A stretch of 11,678 bases of DNA from Solirubrobacterales bacterium (GCA_025963955.1 JAOPZU010000568.1:1-11678), one strand, 5' to 3'. Shown: positions 1 through 7,238, counted from the stretch's first letter. Translations and numbers: made by a program. Notes: generated by a model from the letters alone, not told the origin.

Positions 1-234
1 ATCCGGGTCGATGGATGTCGTCCACAGTTTCTCCCCGATCTGCACCTCCTCGCCCGGAGCCCCCGGGGGCGCCCCGAGCAGGGCGGCCGCCCGCGCCTGC
101 GCAGAGACCTCGCACACCATGGTGCGCAGGCCTCGGTCCGCCGCCGCCCGGCCGAGCGCGGCGGCGACGGTGGACTTGCCCACGCCGCCCTTGCCGGTCA
201 CCAGCACGAGGGGTCTGTCGAAGAGTTCGGTCAT
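1..234 (-). CDS. ArsA/Get3-like P-loop ATPase, N-terminal part (runs off window)
   Basis: Reading the minus strand from an ATG at 234-232 gives 78 uninterrupted residues to the window edge, beginning MTELFDRPLVLVTGKGGVGK. Residues 14-22 are GKGGVGKST, the deviant Walker A motif with the signature lysine (K15) found in the ArsA/Get3/MinD/ParA superfamily. The following stretch (ADRGLRTMVCEVSAQARAAALLG compressed: a strand-helix ending in a CEV strand, then an alanine-rich helix) resembles the anion-transporting ATPase-like proteins common in actinobacteria, often found as adjacent pairs of unknown role. Switch I, switch II and the C-terminal domain lie outside the window, so arsenite pumping, tail-anchored protein handling or another role cannot be told apart. 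The gene is divergent from the phytoene synthase-like gene. No Shine-Dalgarno sequence precedes the ATG; a TAGTCT box 13 nt upstream suggests a very short leader. ATPase family call is firm; function is unknown. Confidence 0.85.
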   Translation of the reverse strand, partial: MTELFDRPLVLVTGKGGVGKSTVAAALGRAAADRGLRTMVCEVSAQARAAALLGAPPGAPGEEVQIGEKLWTTSIDPD

Positions 235-247
235 CCGTACCGTCGCG

Positions 248-253
248 AGACTA
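248..253 (-). promoter_or_regulatory. candidate -10 box (TAGTCT) for the ArsA-like gene
   Basis: On the minus strand TAGTCT fits the TAnnnT consensus and ends 13 nt before the ATG, which would place transcription start only about 6 nt upstream of the start codon. It overlaps the left half of the 12-bp palindrome at 249-260. No convincing -35 element is visible. Similar boxes precede hisIE, trpD and trpF in this window. Inference only. Confidence 0.3.
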
Positions 254-260
254 CGTAGTC
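249..260. promoter_or_regulatory. 12-bp perfect palindrome in divergent spacer (possible operator)
   Basis: GACTACGTAGTC is a perfect palindrome centred between 254 and 255, inside the 35-bp spacer that separates the divergent ArsA-like and phytoene synthase-like genes. It overlaps the candidate -10 box of the minus-strand gene and ends 9 nt before the chosen GTG of the plus-strand gene. Placement and symmetry are what one expects of a dimeric repressor site controlling both genes, but no regulator is identified and a single 12-bp palindrome could be chance. Confidence 0.35.
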
Positions 261-269
261 GCACACGAC

Positions 270-1127
270 GTGGATGATCCGACCCGCACCGAGGCCGCTG
301 TCGCCGCGGCGTACCAGCGCTGCCGCGCCCTCCAGCGCCGGCACGACCCGACCTTCTTCCTGGCGACCTCGCGGCTGCCGCGCGAGCGCCGTCCAGCGGT
401 GCACGCGCTGTACGGCTTCCTGCGGGGTGCGGACGAGATCGTGGACGGGCGCCACCGTGCGGCGGCGCCCGCCCTGCGCCGCGCCGAGCTCGACGGCTGG
501 CTCACCGCGCTCCACGAGGGCCTGGAGGGACAGCGCCCCGCGCACCCGGTCCTGGCCGCGCTCGTGGACGCGGGCCCCCGGCACGGCCTGCCGCTGGAGC
601 TGCTCGAGCGGTACATGGACTCGATGCGCGTGGACTGCGACGATCGCGTCCGCTTGCCGGACCCCGCCGCCCTGGATCGCTACATGGACGGCAGTGCCGC
701 GACCGTCGGCCGGCTCATGGCCCCGCTGCTCGACGCGAGCCCGGACGCCGTGGAGCCGCTCGCCGAGCTCGGCGTCGCCTTCCAGCTGACGAACTTCATC
801 CGCGACGTCCGGGAGGACTGGGAGCTCGACCGCGTCTACCTGCCGGGCCTCGACGAGGAGACGCTGCGCCTCGGCGTCGCGACCCCGTCGCTGCGCGCGC
901 GCATCGAGGCCGAGGTCAGCCGGGCGCGGGCGCTCTTCCGCCAGGCGGGGGCCGTGGAGGCCGAGGTGCCCCGGGGCGTGCGCCCGGGGATCCGCGTCGC
1001 CCGCAGCGTCTACGAGCGGGTGCTCGATCGCGTGGAGGCGATCGACTTCGACGTCCTCGGGGAGCGGACGACGCCCGGGCCCGTGGGCTTCGGTCGCGCG
1101 GCGCTGACGGGTCTCCGACCGGGCTGA
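270..1127 (+). CDS. squalene/phytoene synthase family protein
   Basis: A head-to-head prenyl synthase of 285 residues, near the usual family length of 280-340. These enzymes condense two C15 or C20 isoprenyl diphosphates to squalene- or phytoene-type products. Both Mg-diphosphate-binding aspartate motifs are present: DEIVD at residues 55-59 (first DxxxD) and DVRED at 179-183 in the context NFIRDVREDWELDRVYLP. The YMDSMRVDCDD segment and the SAATVGRLMAPLL helix are also typical. The start is set at GTG 270 because it is the only start codon in this frame between the divergent gene's ATG (234) and the conserved domain; no Shine-Dalgarno is visible before it. The frame stays open upstream to position 15, but that part is antisense to the ATPase gene. 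No desaturase or other carotenoid or hopanoid gene is in view, so crtB versus hpnC/hpnD type cannot be decided. Confidence 0.9.
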   Translation: MDDPTRTEAAVAAAYQRCRALQRRHDPTFFLATSRLPRERRPAVHALYGFLRGADEIVDGRHRAAAPALRRAELDGWLTALHEGLEGQRPAHPVLAALVDAGPRHGLPLELLERYMDSMRVDCDDRVRLPDPAALDRYMDGSAATVGRLMAPLLDASPDAVEPLAELGVAFQLTNFIRDVREDWELDRVYLPGLDEETLRLGVATPSLRARIEAEVSRARALFRQAGAVEAEVPRGVRPGIRVARSVYERVLDRVEAIDFDVLGERTTPGPVGFGRAALTGLRPG

Positions 1128-1131
1128 CCGG

Positions 1132-1145
1132 GCGCGGCACCGCGC
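1132..1145 (+). terminator. short GC hairpin after the phytoene synthase-like gene
   Basis: GCGCGG at 1132-1137 and CCGCGC at 1140-1145 form an inverted repeat starting 5 nt after the stop codon; allowing a minimal loop, it gives a 5-bp stem with a GCAC loop. There is no T run after it, so intrinsic termination is doubtful. In such a GC-rich genome short stems of this kind also occur by chance. Confidence 0.2.
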
Positions 1146-1155
1146 GGTTCAACCT

Positions 1156-1160
1156 GGGAG
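1156..1160 (+). promoter_or_regulatory. Shine-Dalgarno GGGAG deciding the GTG start at 1167
   Basis: GGGAG lies 6 nt before GTG 1167, a good ribosome-binding spacing. The in-frame ATG at 1221 (residue 19) has no comparable purine-rich sequence upstream, so the GTG is preferred. Confidence 0.5.
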
Positions 1161-1166
1161 CCCTCC

Positions 1167-3374
1167 GTGCCGATAGCCGTGAGAGGCCCGTTCCCACCCC
1201 GAGCGGTCGCCTTCTCCTGCATGCCCTACCCGTCCTCGCCCACCTCCGTCCCGCCGGGCGCCGTCGTACCGCCCGGTCCCTGCGCCCCCGACCCGGCGCT
1301 GGTGGGTGCCCTCTGGCGCGGCCTCGCCGAGCAGATCCCGGCGGTGACGTACGTCGCCGACTTCGACGCGCACCGCACGCTGCGCTACGTCTCCCCGCAG
1401 ATCGAGCAGCTGCTCGGCCACCCCCCGGAGGCCTTCCTCGGCGACACGGACCTCTGGTACTCGTGCATCCACCCGGGCGATCGCGACCGCGTGCGCGCCG
1501 AGGAGCGGCGGACCCACCACGAGCAGGTGACCTTCGATTGCGAGTACCGCATGGTGCACCGCGACGGCAGCGAGGTCCTCGTCTGGGAGCGGGACGCGAT
1601 CATCCGCGACGCGGACGGCCGGGCGACCCACACCCAGGGCGTGCTCATCGACGTGACGCCGACACGGCGGATGCGCGACGAGCTGGACGCAGAACGCGCC
1701 AACGCCGCGCGCTACCTGGAGGTCACCGGCGCCGCCGTCCTCGTTGCCGACCGGGAGGGGCGCGTGGAGCTGCTCAACCGTGCGGGCTACGCACTGGCCG
1801 GCCGTCCCGAGGGCAGCCTGCAGGGGCAGCGGTGGATCGCCGCCACCTGCCGGCCCGGCCAGTACGACGAGCTCTGGGCGTACTTCCGTGAGGCGATGGA
1901 GCGCGGGGACCTGCCCGAGCACACCGAGCGCGAGCTCGTGCGCCCGGACGGCAGCGTGCGCGTGGTGGCGTGGACCAACCGCCTGCTCTTCGACGAGGAC
2001 GGCACCCCGGCCGGCCTGGTCTCCTCCGGCACCGACGTCACCGAGGGCCGGGCCGCCGCCGCGCAGATCGCGCACCTGGCGGGCCACGACCCGGTCACCG
2101 ACCTCCCGAACCGCCGGCTGCTGAACGAGCACCTGGACCTGGCGCTGGCTCGGGCCCGCCGCTGCGGCCGTGCGCTCGCGCTGCTCTACCTGGACCTCGA
2201 CGACTTCAAGCTGATCAACGACTCCCTCGGGCACAGCGCCGGCGATCGGATGCTCGTGAAGGTCGCCGAGCGCCTCCACGACCGCGTCCGCGACGCTGAC
2301 GTCCTGGCCCGGCACGGCGGGGACGAGTTCCTCGTCCTGCTCGCCGACCTCGACCCGGAGGAGGCCGCCGCCGCCGCGCAGCGTGCGGCGCGGGGCATCC
2401 TCGACGCGCTGGCCCTGCCGTTCGTCGTCGCCGGCACCGAGGTCCACATCACGGGCAGCATCGGCATCAGCCTGCTGCCCGCGGACGCCGCCGACGCCGA
2501 GAGCCTGCTGCGCCACGCGGACGCCGCGATGTACCAGGCGAAGGCGGACGGCCACGACCAGGTGCGGCTCTTCGACGCCGACCGCAGCCATCCGATGCAG
2601 CGCCTGTCGCTGACCACGCGGCTGCGCCGGGCCATCAGCGAGGAGCAGCTGCTGCTCCACTGGCAGCCGATCGTCGACCCCGCCACGGGGCGCCTGCACG
2701 CCCTCGAGGCGCTCGTCCGCTGGCAGGACCCCGTCCGCGGCCTGGTCATGCCCGACGACTTCGTCGCCTTCGCCGAGGAGGCCGGGATCATCGACCGGCT
2801 CGGCGAGCGCGTCCTCGAGCTCGTCGCCCGGCAGCGGGTCCGCTGGCGGGACGAGGACGGCGTGGAGCCCGTCGTCCACGTCAACATCTCCCCGCGGGAG
2901 CTGCGCAGCGCCGTGTTCCCCGAGCGGGTGGCCGCCCGCCTGGACGAGCACGGCATCGACCCGGCGACCGTCGTCGTCGAGCTCACCGAGTCCGGGGCGA
3001 TGCAGGACCCCGACCGCGTCGGTCCGATGCTGGACGCCCTCGGGAGGACGGGCGTCCGGATCGCCATCGACGACTTCGGGGCCGGGCACTCGTCGCTCTC
3101 GCGGCTCATCGGGCTCCCGGTCGACATGCTGAAGATCGACCGCTCGTTCCTCGCCCGGGTCCCAGGAGACCGGGCTGCCGTCGCGGTGCTGAACTCGGTG
3201 GTCGACCTCGCCGCCGCGCTCGGGATGGACGCCGTCGCCGAGGGCGTGGAGACCGAGGCGCAGCGGACGCAGCTCGTCGCGCTCGGCTGTCCGCTGGCCC
3301 AGGGCTTCCTCCTCGGCCGCCCGACCACCGCCGAGACGATCCGCGGGCTGCTGCAGCGCCCCGCCGCGGCCTGA
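1167..3374 (+). CDS. PAS-PAS-GGDEF-EAL protein (dual c-di-GMP cyclase/phosphodiesterase architecture)
   Basis: This 735-residue protein should control the second messenger cyclic di-GMP. It has a proline-rich N-terminus (1-48), two PAS sensor domains (about 50-165, ending IDVTPTRR, and about 181-295, ending GTDVTEG), a GGDEF domain (about 303-460) and an EAL domain (about 478-728). The cyclase motif is exact GGDEF at 384-388, with an inhibitory-site RxxD (RDAD, 375-378) at the canonical five-residue spacing. The phosphodiesterase motifs also look intact: EAL 514-516, the HVNISPREL asparagine, ELTE, IDDFGAG starting at I634, LKID, AEGVE and QGFLLGRP. No signal peptide or membrane helix is visible, so it is probably cytoplasmic and senses an internal cue through PAS; the PAS ligand cannot be read from sequence. 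GTG 1167 is chosen over ATG 1221 because of a GGGAG site. Which activity dominates is unknown. Confidence 0.95.
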   Translation: MPIAVRGPFPPRAVAFSCMPYPSSPTSVPPGAVVPPGPCAPDPALVGALWRGLAEQIPAVTYVADFDAHRTLRYVSPQIEQLLGHPPEAFLGDTDLWYSCIHPGDRDRVRAEERRTHHEQVTFDCEYRMVHRDGSEVLVWERDAIIRDADGRATHTQGVLIDVTPTRRMRDELDAERANAARYLEVTGAAVLVADREGRVELLNRAGYALAGRPEGSLQGQRWIAATCRPGQYDELWAYFREAMERGDLPEHTERELVRPDGSVRVVAWTNRLLFDEDGTPAGLVSSGTDVTEGRAAAAQIAHLAGHDPVTDLPNRRLLNEHLDLALARARRCGRALALLYLDLDDFKLINDSLGHSAGDRMLVKVAERLHDRVRDADVLARHGGDEFLVLLADLDPEEAAAAAQRAARGILDALALPFVVAGTEVHITGSIGISLLPADAADAESLLRHADAAMYQAKADGHDQVRLFDADRSHPMQRLSLTTRLRRAISEEQLLLHWQPIVDPATGRLHALEALVRWQDPVRGLVMPDDFVAFAEEAGIIDRLGERVLELVARQRVRWRDEDGVEPVVHVNISPRELRSAVFPERVAARLDEHGIDPATVVVELTESGAMQDPDRVGPMLDALGRTGVRIAIDDFGAGHSSLSRLIGLPVDMLKIDRSFLARVPGDRAAVAVLNSVVDLAAALGMDAVAEGVETEAQRTQLVALGCPLAQGFLLGRPTTAETIRGLLQRPAAA

Positions 3375-3379
3375 GCCCC

Positions 3380-3391
3380 GCCCGCGCGGGC
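3380..3391. terminator. GC palindrome after the GGDEF-EAL gene (possible terminator)
   Basis: GCCCGCGCGGGC is a perfect 12-bp palindrome beginning 6 nt after the stop codon at 3372-3374. A second pairing, GCGGG with CCCGC around a CTCGAA loop (3386-3401), overlaps it. No T tract follows. It could mark the end of the GGDEF-EAL transcript before the hisIE promoter. The rest of the 104-bp gap (3375-3478) shows no small ORF, Trp-codon leader or other clear element apart from the -10-like box. Confidence 0.3.
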
Positions 3392-3464
3392 TCGAACCCG
3401 CCCCGGTCCGCCGTCGCCGGCCGCCGGGGCCCTCGCGAGCACCCGGCGGGGAGCACGCCGTCCA

Positions 3465-3470
3465 TAGACT
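3465..3470 (+). promoter_or_regulatory. candidate -10 box (TAGACT) for the hisIE-trpEG block
   Basis: TAGACT matches TAnnnT and ends 8 nt before the hisIE ATG, so initiation would fall at or just before the start codon (leaderless or nearly so). No good -35 hexamer is seen about 17 nt upstream. The GGGG at 3471-3474 could instead act as a weak ribosome-binding site. Inference from position and from similar boxes before trpD and trpF. Confidence 0.35.
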
Positions 3471-3478
3471 GGGGCGCG

Positions 3479-4072
3479 ATGAAGATCGCCTTCGACGCGC
3501 AGGGCCTCGCGCCATGCATCATCCAGGACTGGAACACGGGCGAGGTGCTGACCCTCGCCTACACCAACGACGAGGCGGTCCGGAAGACCCTCGAGACCGG
3601 CGAGCTGCACCTCTGGAGCCGCTCCCGGGACGAGCTGTGGCACAAGGGCGCGACCTCGGGCAACGTCCAGAAGGTCCGGGCGCTGCGCCTGGACTGCGAC
3701 GGGGACGCGCTGCTGGCGCTCGTCGAGCCGGCCGGGCCGGCCTGCCACACGGGTGAGCGCAGCTGCTTCTTCACCGGCGACATGGCGCCCGCGCCGCACG
3801 AGGTGCTGCCCGCGCTGGAGCGCACGCTCGCCGCTCGCAAGGCCGAGCGCCCCGCCGGGTCCTACACCGTGGAACTGCTGGACGACCCGGCGCTCGTGGG
3901 GGAGAAGGTGCGCGAGGAGGCCGAGGAGGTCACCCGGGCCGCCCGCGAGGAGACGGACGACCGGGTGGACAACGAGGCCGCGGACGTCGTCTACCACCTG
4001 CTCGTGCTGCTGCACGGGCGGGGCCGGACGCTCGCCGACGTGGAGGCCGTCCTCGATGCCCGCAGCCGCTGA
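3479..4072 (+). CDS. hisIE: bifunctional phosphoribosyl-AMP cyclohydrolase / phosphoribosyl-ATP pyrophosphatase
   Basis: This 197-residue fusion catalyses the second and third steps of histidine synthesis: hydrolysis of phosphoribosyl-ATP to phosphoribosyl-AMP (HisE) and opening of its purine ring (HisI). The HisI half (about 1-105) contains WHKGATSGN (54-62), the metal site DCDGD (72-76) and [13 protein letters not shown] (86-98); C73, C89 and C96 match the family's zinc cysteines. The HisE half (about 107-197) is a helical MazG-like domain with EKVREEAEE (142-150) and [14 protein letters not shown] (165-178). The order HisI then HisE is the usual fusion order. Its 3' end overlaps trpE by 17 bp. 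In many actinobacteria hisI sits just upstream of trpE, usually after hisF; here hisF is not upstream, the GGDEF-EAL gene is. Confidence 0.97.
   Translation: MKIAFDAQGLAPCIIQDWNTGEVLTLAYTNDEAVRKTLETGELHLWSRSRDELWHKGATSGNVQKVRALRLDCDGDALLALVEPAGPACHTGERSCFFTGDMAPAPHEVLPALERTLAARKAERPAGSYTVELLDDPALVGEKVREEAEEVTRAAREETDDRVDNEAADVVYHLLVLLHGRGRTLADVEAVLDARSR
4042..4046 (+). promoter_or_regulatory. Shine-Dalgarno GGAGG inside hisIE deciding the trpE start
   Basis: GGAGG lies 9 nt before ATG 4056, within the hisIE coding sequence. It supports the short trpE start over longer openings of the same frame upstream, which are antisense-free shadows of hisIE and lack TrpE-like sequence. It implies translation coupled to the end of hisIE. 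Confidence 0.6.
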
Positions 4073-5543
4073 GGTCCGGCCAGGGCTGGCGGAGGTCCGG
4101 CGACTGGCGGGGGAGTACAACCTCGTCCCGCTGCGCCACAGCTTCATCGACGACTGCGAGACGCCCGTCAGCGCGTTCCTGAAGCTGCGCGAGGCGGGCC
4201 GGGCGAGCGAGGAGCCCTCCGGCGCCTTTCTCCTGGAGAGCGCCGAGCAGGGTCAGAAGGTCGGCCGCTACTCGTTCATCGGCGTGCGCCCGAAGCAGGT
4301 CGTGCGCTGGGCGCTCGGCGACGAGGGCGACCCGTACGCCCTGGCCGCCGCGGAGGTCGCGCGCTACCGCCAGGCGCCGCTGGACGATCTGCCGCCCTTC
4401 TCCGGCGGCGCGGTCGGCTTCTTCGGCTACGACCTCGTCCGCACGGTGGAGACGACGCTCGGCGCCCCCAACCCGGACGCCGTCGGCCTACCCGACATGG
4501 CGCTGATGCTCTCCGACGTGCTGGTGATCTTCGACCATCTCAAGCACACCGTGACGATCCTCGTGAACGTCTACGCGGAGGGTCCGGATGACGTCGACGC
4601 CGCCTACGCCGACGCCGTCCGGACGATCGAGGACACGCGCGCGGTCCTGGCGGGTCCGGTCCCGGCCGTCGTCGACCCGCCCGCCGACCGGCGCGCCCCG
4701 GACTTCACCTCGAACATGCCACGGGAGCAGTTCGAGGCGATGGTCGAGCGCATCGTGGAGTACGTCCACGCCGGCGACGCCTTCCAGGTCGTCCCGTCCC
4801 AGCGCTGGAGCGCCGACCTCGTCGGCATCGACCCGTTCAGCGTCTACCGCGGGCTGCGGGTCGTGAACCCGTCGCCGTACATGTACTTCCTCGACTTCCT
4901 CGACTTCCAGGTCGCCGGGGCCTCGCCCGAGGCCCTCATCACGGTCAGCGGCAGCGCGGTCTCGACCCGGCCGATCGCCGGCACCCGCCCGCGCGGGGCG
5001 ACGCCCGCCGAGGACGCGGAGATCGCCCAGGCCCTGCTCGCCGACGAGAAGGAGCGGGCCGAGCACGTGATGCTCGTCGACCTCGGCCGCAACGACCTCG
5101 GCCGGGTCTGCGAGTACGGCAGCGTGCGGGTGGACCAGCTCATGGGCGTGGAGATGTACTCCACGGTCATGCACATCGTCTCGAACGTCTCCGGGACCCT
5201 GCGCGCGGACGTCAGCGCGACGGATGCGCTGCGCTCGGTGCTGCCCGCCGGGACGCTCTCTGGCGCCCCCAAGGTCCGCGCGATGGAGATCATCGACGAG
5301 CTCGAGCCGATCAAGCGCGGGGGCTACGGCGGGGCCATCGGCTACCTCGCCTACAGCGGCGACCTGGACACCTGCATCCACATCCGCACCGTCGTGATGA
5401 AGGACGGGCGCGCGCACATCCAGGCCGGCGGCGGGACCGTCGCCGACGCCCGCCCGGACTACGAGTTCGAGGAGTCGGTCAACAAGGCCCGCTCCGTCAA
5501 GCAGGCGATCGCCCTCGCGGCCAGTCAGCCGGGGTGGGCATGA
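4056..5543 (+). CDS. trpE: anthranilate synthase component I
   Basis: TrpE uses chorismate and ammonia delivered by TrpG to make anthranilate, the committed step to tryptophan. The 495-residue product has the normal length and a full motif set. LLES (59-62), followed by [11 protein letters not shown], corresponds to the allosteric tryptophan-binding region, so feedback inhibition is expected. The chorismate-binding domain carries NPSPYMYF (271-278), [17 protein letters not shown] (306-314), [33 protein letters not shown] (396-413) and the C-terminal [28 protein letters not shown] and the isolated domain architecture favour TrpE over PabB or salicylate synthase, and the trp neighbours confirm it. 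The ATG at 4056 overlaps hisIE by 17 bp and is preceded by GGAGG; the stop overlaps the trpG ATG (ATGA). No Trp-rich leader peptide is visible upstream. Confidence 0.97.
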   Translation: MPAAAEVRPGLAEVRRLAGEYNLVPLRHSFIDDCETPVSAFLKLREAGRASEEPSGAFLLESAEQGQKVGRYSFIGVRPKQVVRWALGDEGDPYALAAAEVARYRQAPLDDLPPFSGGAVGFFGYDLVRTVETTLGAPNPDAVGLPDMALMLSDVLVIFDHLKHTVTILVNVYAEGPDDVDAAYADAVRTIEDTRAVLAGPVPAVVDPPADRRAPDFTSNMPREQFEAMVERIVEYVHAGDAFQVVPSQRWSADLVGIDPFSVYRGLRVVNPSPYMYFLDFLDFQVAGASPEALITVSGSAVSTRPIAGTRPRGATPAEDAEIAQALLADEKERAEHVMLVDLGRNDLGRVCEYGSVRVDQLMGVEMYSTVMHIVSNVSGTLRADVSATDALRSVLPAGTLSGAPKVRAMEIIDELEPIKRGGYGGAIGYLAYSGDLDTCIHIRTVVMKDGRAHIQAGGGTVADARPDYEFEESVNKARSVKQAIALAASQPGWA

Positions 5544-6103
5544 CCTCCGTCCTGGTGATCGACAACTACGACTCCTTCACGTACAACCTCGTCCAGTACC
5601 TGGGCGAGCTCGGGGCGCAGCTGACCGTCGTCCGCAACGACCGCGCGAGCGTCGACGAGCTGCTCGCGAGCCGGCCGGACCGCGTCGTCGTCTCGCCCGG
5701 CCCGTGCACCCCCGCCGATGCCGGCGTCTCGCTGGAGGCCATGCGCCGCTTCCCCGAAGCGGGGGTCCCGACGCTCGGCGTCTGCCTCGGCCACCAGTCG
5801 CTGGCGGAGGCGTTCGGCGGCCTCGTCGTCCGCCACGAGCCGGTCCACGGCAAGACGACGCGCATCGAGCACGACGGCCGCGGCCTGTTCGCCGGGCTGC
5901 CGCAGGACCTCGTCGTCGGGCGCTACCACTCGCTGGTCGTCGCGGAGGAGCAGCTGCCGGACTGCTTCGAGATCACCGCGCGCGGCGGTGACGTCATCCA
6001 GGGCATCCGCCACCGCGAGCTGCCCGCGGAGGGACTGCAGTTCCACCCCGAGTCGGTGCTCACCGAGCACGGGAAGCCGATGCTCGCCCGGTTCCTGGGC
6101 TGA
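5540..6103 (+). CDS. trpG: anthranilate synthase component II (glutamine amidotransferase)
   Basis: This 187-residue class I glutamine amidotransferase hydrolyses glutamine and passes ammonia to TrpE. The opening VLVIDNYDSFTYNLVQYL and VVVSPGPCTP (49-58) are signatures of TrpG/PabA. The catalytic triad is visible: C82 in GVCLGHQ, H169 and E171 in QFHPES. The ATG at 5540 is chosen because it forms an ATGA overlap with the trpE stop; GTG 5534, six bases upstream, is an alternative that would add two residues. GGGG at 5531-5534 provides a ribosome-binding site. In some bacteria the same subunit also serves PabB for folate synthesis; no pabB is in view. The last codons and the stop codon form one arm of the inverted repeat described at 6098-6166. 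Confidence 0.96.
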   Translation: MTSVLVIDNYDSFTYNLVQYLGELGAQLTVVRNDRASVDELLASRPDRVVVSPGPCTPADAGVSLEAMRRFPEAGVPTLGVCLGHQSLAEAFGGLVVRHEPVHGKTTRIEHDGRGLFAGLPQDLVVGRYHSLVVAEEQLPDCFEITARGGDVIQGIRHRELPAEGLQFHPESVLTEHGKPMLARFLG

Positions 6104-6166
6104 GCGCCCGCGTCGCTCAGCCTTGCGGATTCGCCCAGGGGGCGACCCCGCGGACGGCTGAGCGAC
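6098..6166 (+). promoter_or_regulatory. three-arm, mutually exclusive hairpin element between trpG and trpD
   Basis: Three related arms are visible. Arm 1, GGCTGAGCG (6098-6106), contains the trpG stop codon. Arm 2, GTCGCTCAGCC, is at 6112-6122. Arm 3, GGCTGAGCGAC, is at 6156-6166. Arm 2 pairs perfectly with arm 1 (9 bp, 7-nt loop) or with arm 3 (11 bp). The 2:3 loop contains two further nested stems: GCGG 6125-6128 with CCGC 6148-6151, and TCGCCC 6131-6136 with GGGCGA 6140-6145. Arms 1 and 3 are also near-identical direct repeats, differing by one inserted A within GGCTGAGCG(A)CCCG. Competing pairings are the architecture of attenuators and antiterminators, and a ribosome ending trpG would mask arm 1. 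There is no U tract, so a terminator of the hisIE-trpEG transcript or a repeated protein site are other readings. Confidence 0.45.
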
Positions 6167-6178
6167 CCGCTCGCCCGC

Positions 6179-6184
6179 TAGCCT
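6179..6184 (+). promoter_or_regulatory. candidate -10 box (TAGCCT) for trpD-trpC
   Basis: TAGCCT fits TAnnnT and ends 10 nt before the trpD ATG; the sequence between (CCCGCCCGCA) has no Shine-Dalgarno character, which fits a leaderless or near-leaderless transcript starting around 6191-6195. No clear -35 element is visible; the region upstream is the hairpin element. Confidence 0.35.
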
Positions 6185-6194
6185 CCCGCCCGCA

Positions 6195-7238
6195 ATGGAC
6201 GACGACGTGCTCACCGCCGCGATCGACGACCTCGCGTCGGGGAAGGACCTCTCGCGCGAGCGGACCGCCGACGTCCTGGCCCACATCATGGACGGCGGCG
6301 CGACCGACGTGCAGATCGCCGCGGTCCTGATCGCGCTGCGGACCAAGGGGGAGACGGAGGAGGAGCTCGCCGGGCTCGCCACCACGATGCGCGCCTTCGC
6401 CACCCCGGTCGCGACCGGGCGCGAGGACCTGGTGGACACCGCCGGGACGGGCGGCGGCCGCCGGACCTTCAACGTCTCCACGACCGCTGCGCTGATCGCC
6501 GCGGGCGCGGGCTGCGCCGTCGCCAAGCACGGCAACCGCTCGGCGACGGGGCTCAGCGGCAGCGCCGACCTGCTCGAGGCGCTCGGCGCCCGCATCGACC
6601 TGAGCGCGGAGCAGGTCGCCCAGTGCATCGCCGACGTCGGCTTCGGCTTCATGTTCGCCCCCGCCCACCACCGCGCGACGCGCTTCGTCGTCCCGGTCCG
6701 CAAGGCCCTCGCGGTCCGGACGATCTTCAACGTTCTGGGTCCGCTGACGAACCCCGCCGGCGCGCGGCGCCAGCTCATCGGGGTGTCCGACCCCGCACTG
6801 GTGGACCGTATGGCCGGTGCCCTCGCCGCTCTGGGATGCGACCGGTCGTTGGTAGTGTCCAGCGCCGACGGCCTGGACGAGCTCAGCACCTCCGGCGTCA
6901 CCCACGTGGTGGAAGTCAACTCCGAGCAGATCGAACGCTACGACCTGTCCCCCGCGGACGTGGGTCTCGACGACGCCGCCTACGAGGACGTCGTCGGCGG
7001 CGACCCGGTTGAGAACGCCGCCATCGCCCGGGCGATCCTCACCGGCGAGCGCGGCGCGCCCCGGGACCTGGCGGTCTTCAACGCGGGCGCCGCGATCTAC
7101 GCCGCCGGCCGCGCTGGGTCGATCGTCGACGGCGTCCGCGCCGCCGAGCAGGCCGTCGACGACGGCAGCGCGGCCGCGACCCTCAAGCGCTTCACGACGC
7201 TCAGCGTCGACCTCGCGGGCGGGACCGACCCCGCATGA
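6195..7238 (+). CDS. trpD: anthranilate phosphoribosyltransferase
   Basis: TrpD joins anthranilate to PRPP, giving phosphoribosyl-anthranilate. The 347-residue protein has the usual length: a helical N-terminal domain (about 1-70) and an alpha/beta PRPP-binding domain. Seen motifs are DTAGTGGGRRTFNVST (81-96), KHGNRSATGLSGSADLLEALG (from 111), the anthranilate-site HHRATRF (158-164), VRTIFNVLGPLTNPA and the metal-binding DE in GLDEL (228-229). The glycine-rich loop is odd: most TrpD proteins read GTGGDGxxTFN, here GTGG-GRRTFN, one residue shorter and without the aspartate. All other key residues look intact, so an active enzyme is expected. The gene overlaps trpC by 4 bp (ATGA). It has no Shine-Dalgarno; see the TAGCCT box. 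TrpD is not fused to TrpG, unlike in some proteobacteria. Confidence 0.96.
   Translation: MDDDVLTAAIDDLASGKDLSRERTADVLAHIMDGGATDVQIAAVLIALRTKGETEEELAGLATTMRAFATPVATGREDLVDTAGTGGGRRTFNVSTTAALIAAGAGCAVAKHGNRSATGLSGSADLLEALGARIDLSAEQVAQCIADVGFGFMFAPAHHRATRFVVPVRKALAVRTIFNVLGPLTNPAGARRQLIGVSDPALVDRMAGALAALGCDRSLVVSSADGLDELSTSGVTHVVEVNSEQIERYDLSPADVGLDDAAYEDVVGGDPVENAAIARAILTGERGAPRDLAVFNAGAAIYAAGRAGSIVDGVRAAEQAVDDGSAAATLKRFTTLSVDLAGGTDPA

Noticed and set aside
15..269. N-terminal extension of the phytoene synthase-like frame back to position 15
   Set aside because: This part is antisense to the ATPase gene, is Pro/Arg-rich and has no family similarity; the conserved domain starts after GTG 270.
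3380..3401. T-arm-like sequence on the minus strand (GCGGGTTCGAGCCCGC), suggesting a tRNA
   Set aside because: The loop between the stem halves is 6 nt, not 7, and no anticodon arm, D arm or acceptor pairing can be found around it. It overlaps a simple GC palindrome.
3375..3478. Trp- or His-codon leader peptide for attenuation before hisIE
   Set aside because: No short frame with a start codon and a run of Trp or His codons is present in the gap.
1149..3515. A 788-codon open frame on the minus strand, antisense to the GGDEF-EAL gene
   Set aside because: Its length is explained by GC-rich codon bias, which removes stops from the opposite frame. The translation is low-complexity and Arg/Gly/Val-rich with no recognisable domain, while the plus strand encodes a complete, motif-rich protein.
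3753..4055. Long N-terminal extension of the trpE frame through hisIE
   Set aside because: The sequence is an Arg/Ser/Pro-rich shadow of hisIE; TrpE-like sequence begins just after ATG 4056, which has a GGAGG site.
2186..4147. A 653-codon minus-strand open frame spanning the GGDEF-EAL to hisIE region
   Set aside because: It crosses two well-supported plus-strand genes and an intergenic gap, and its translation is Ser/Arg/Ala-rich without domains. It is a shadow frame.
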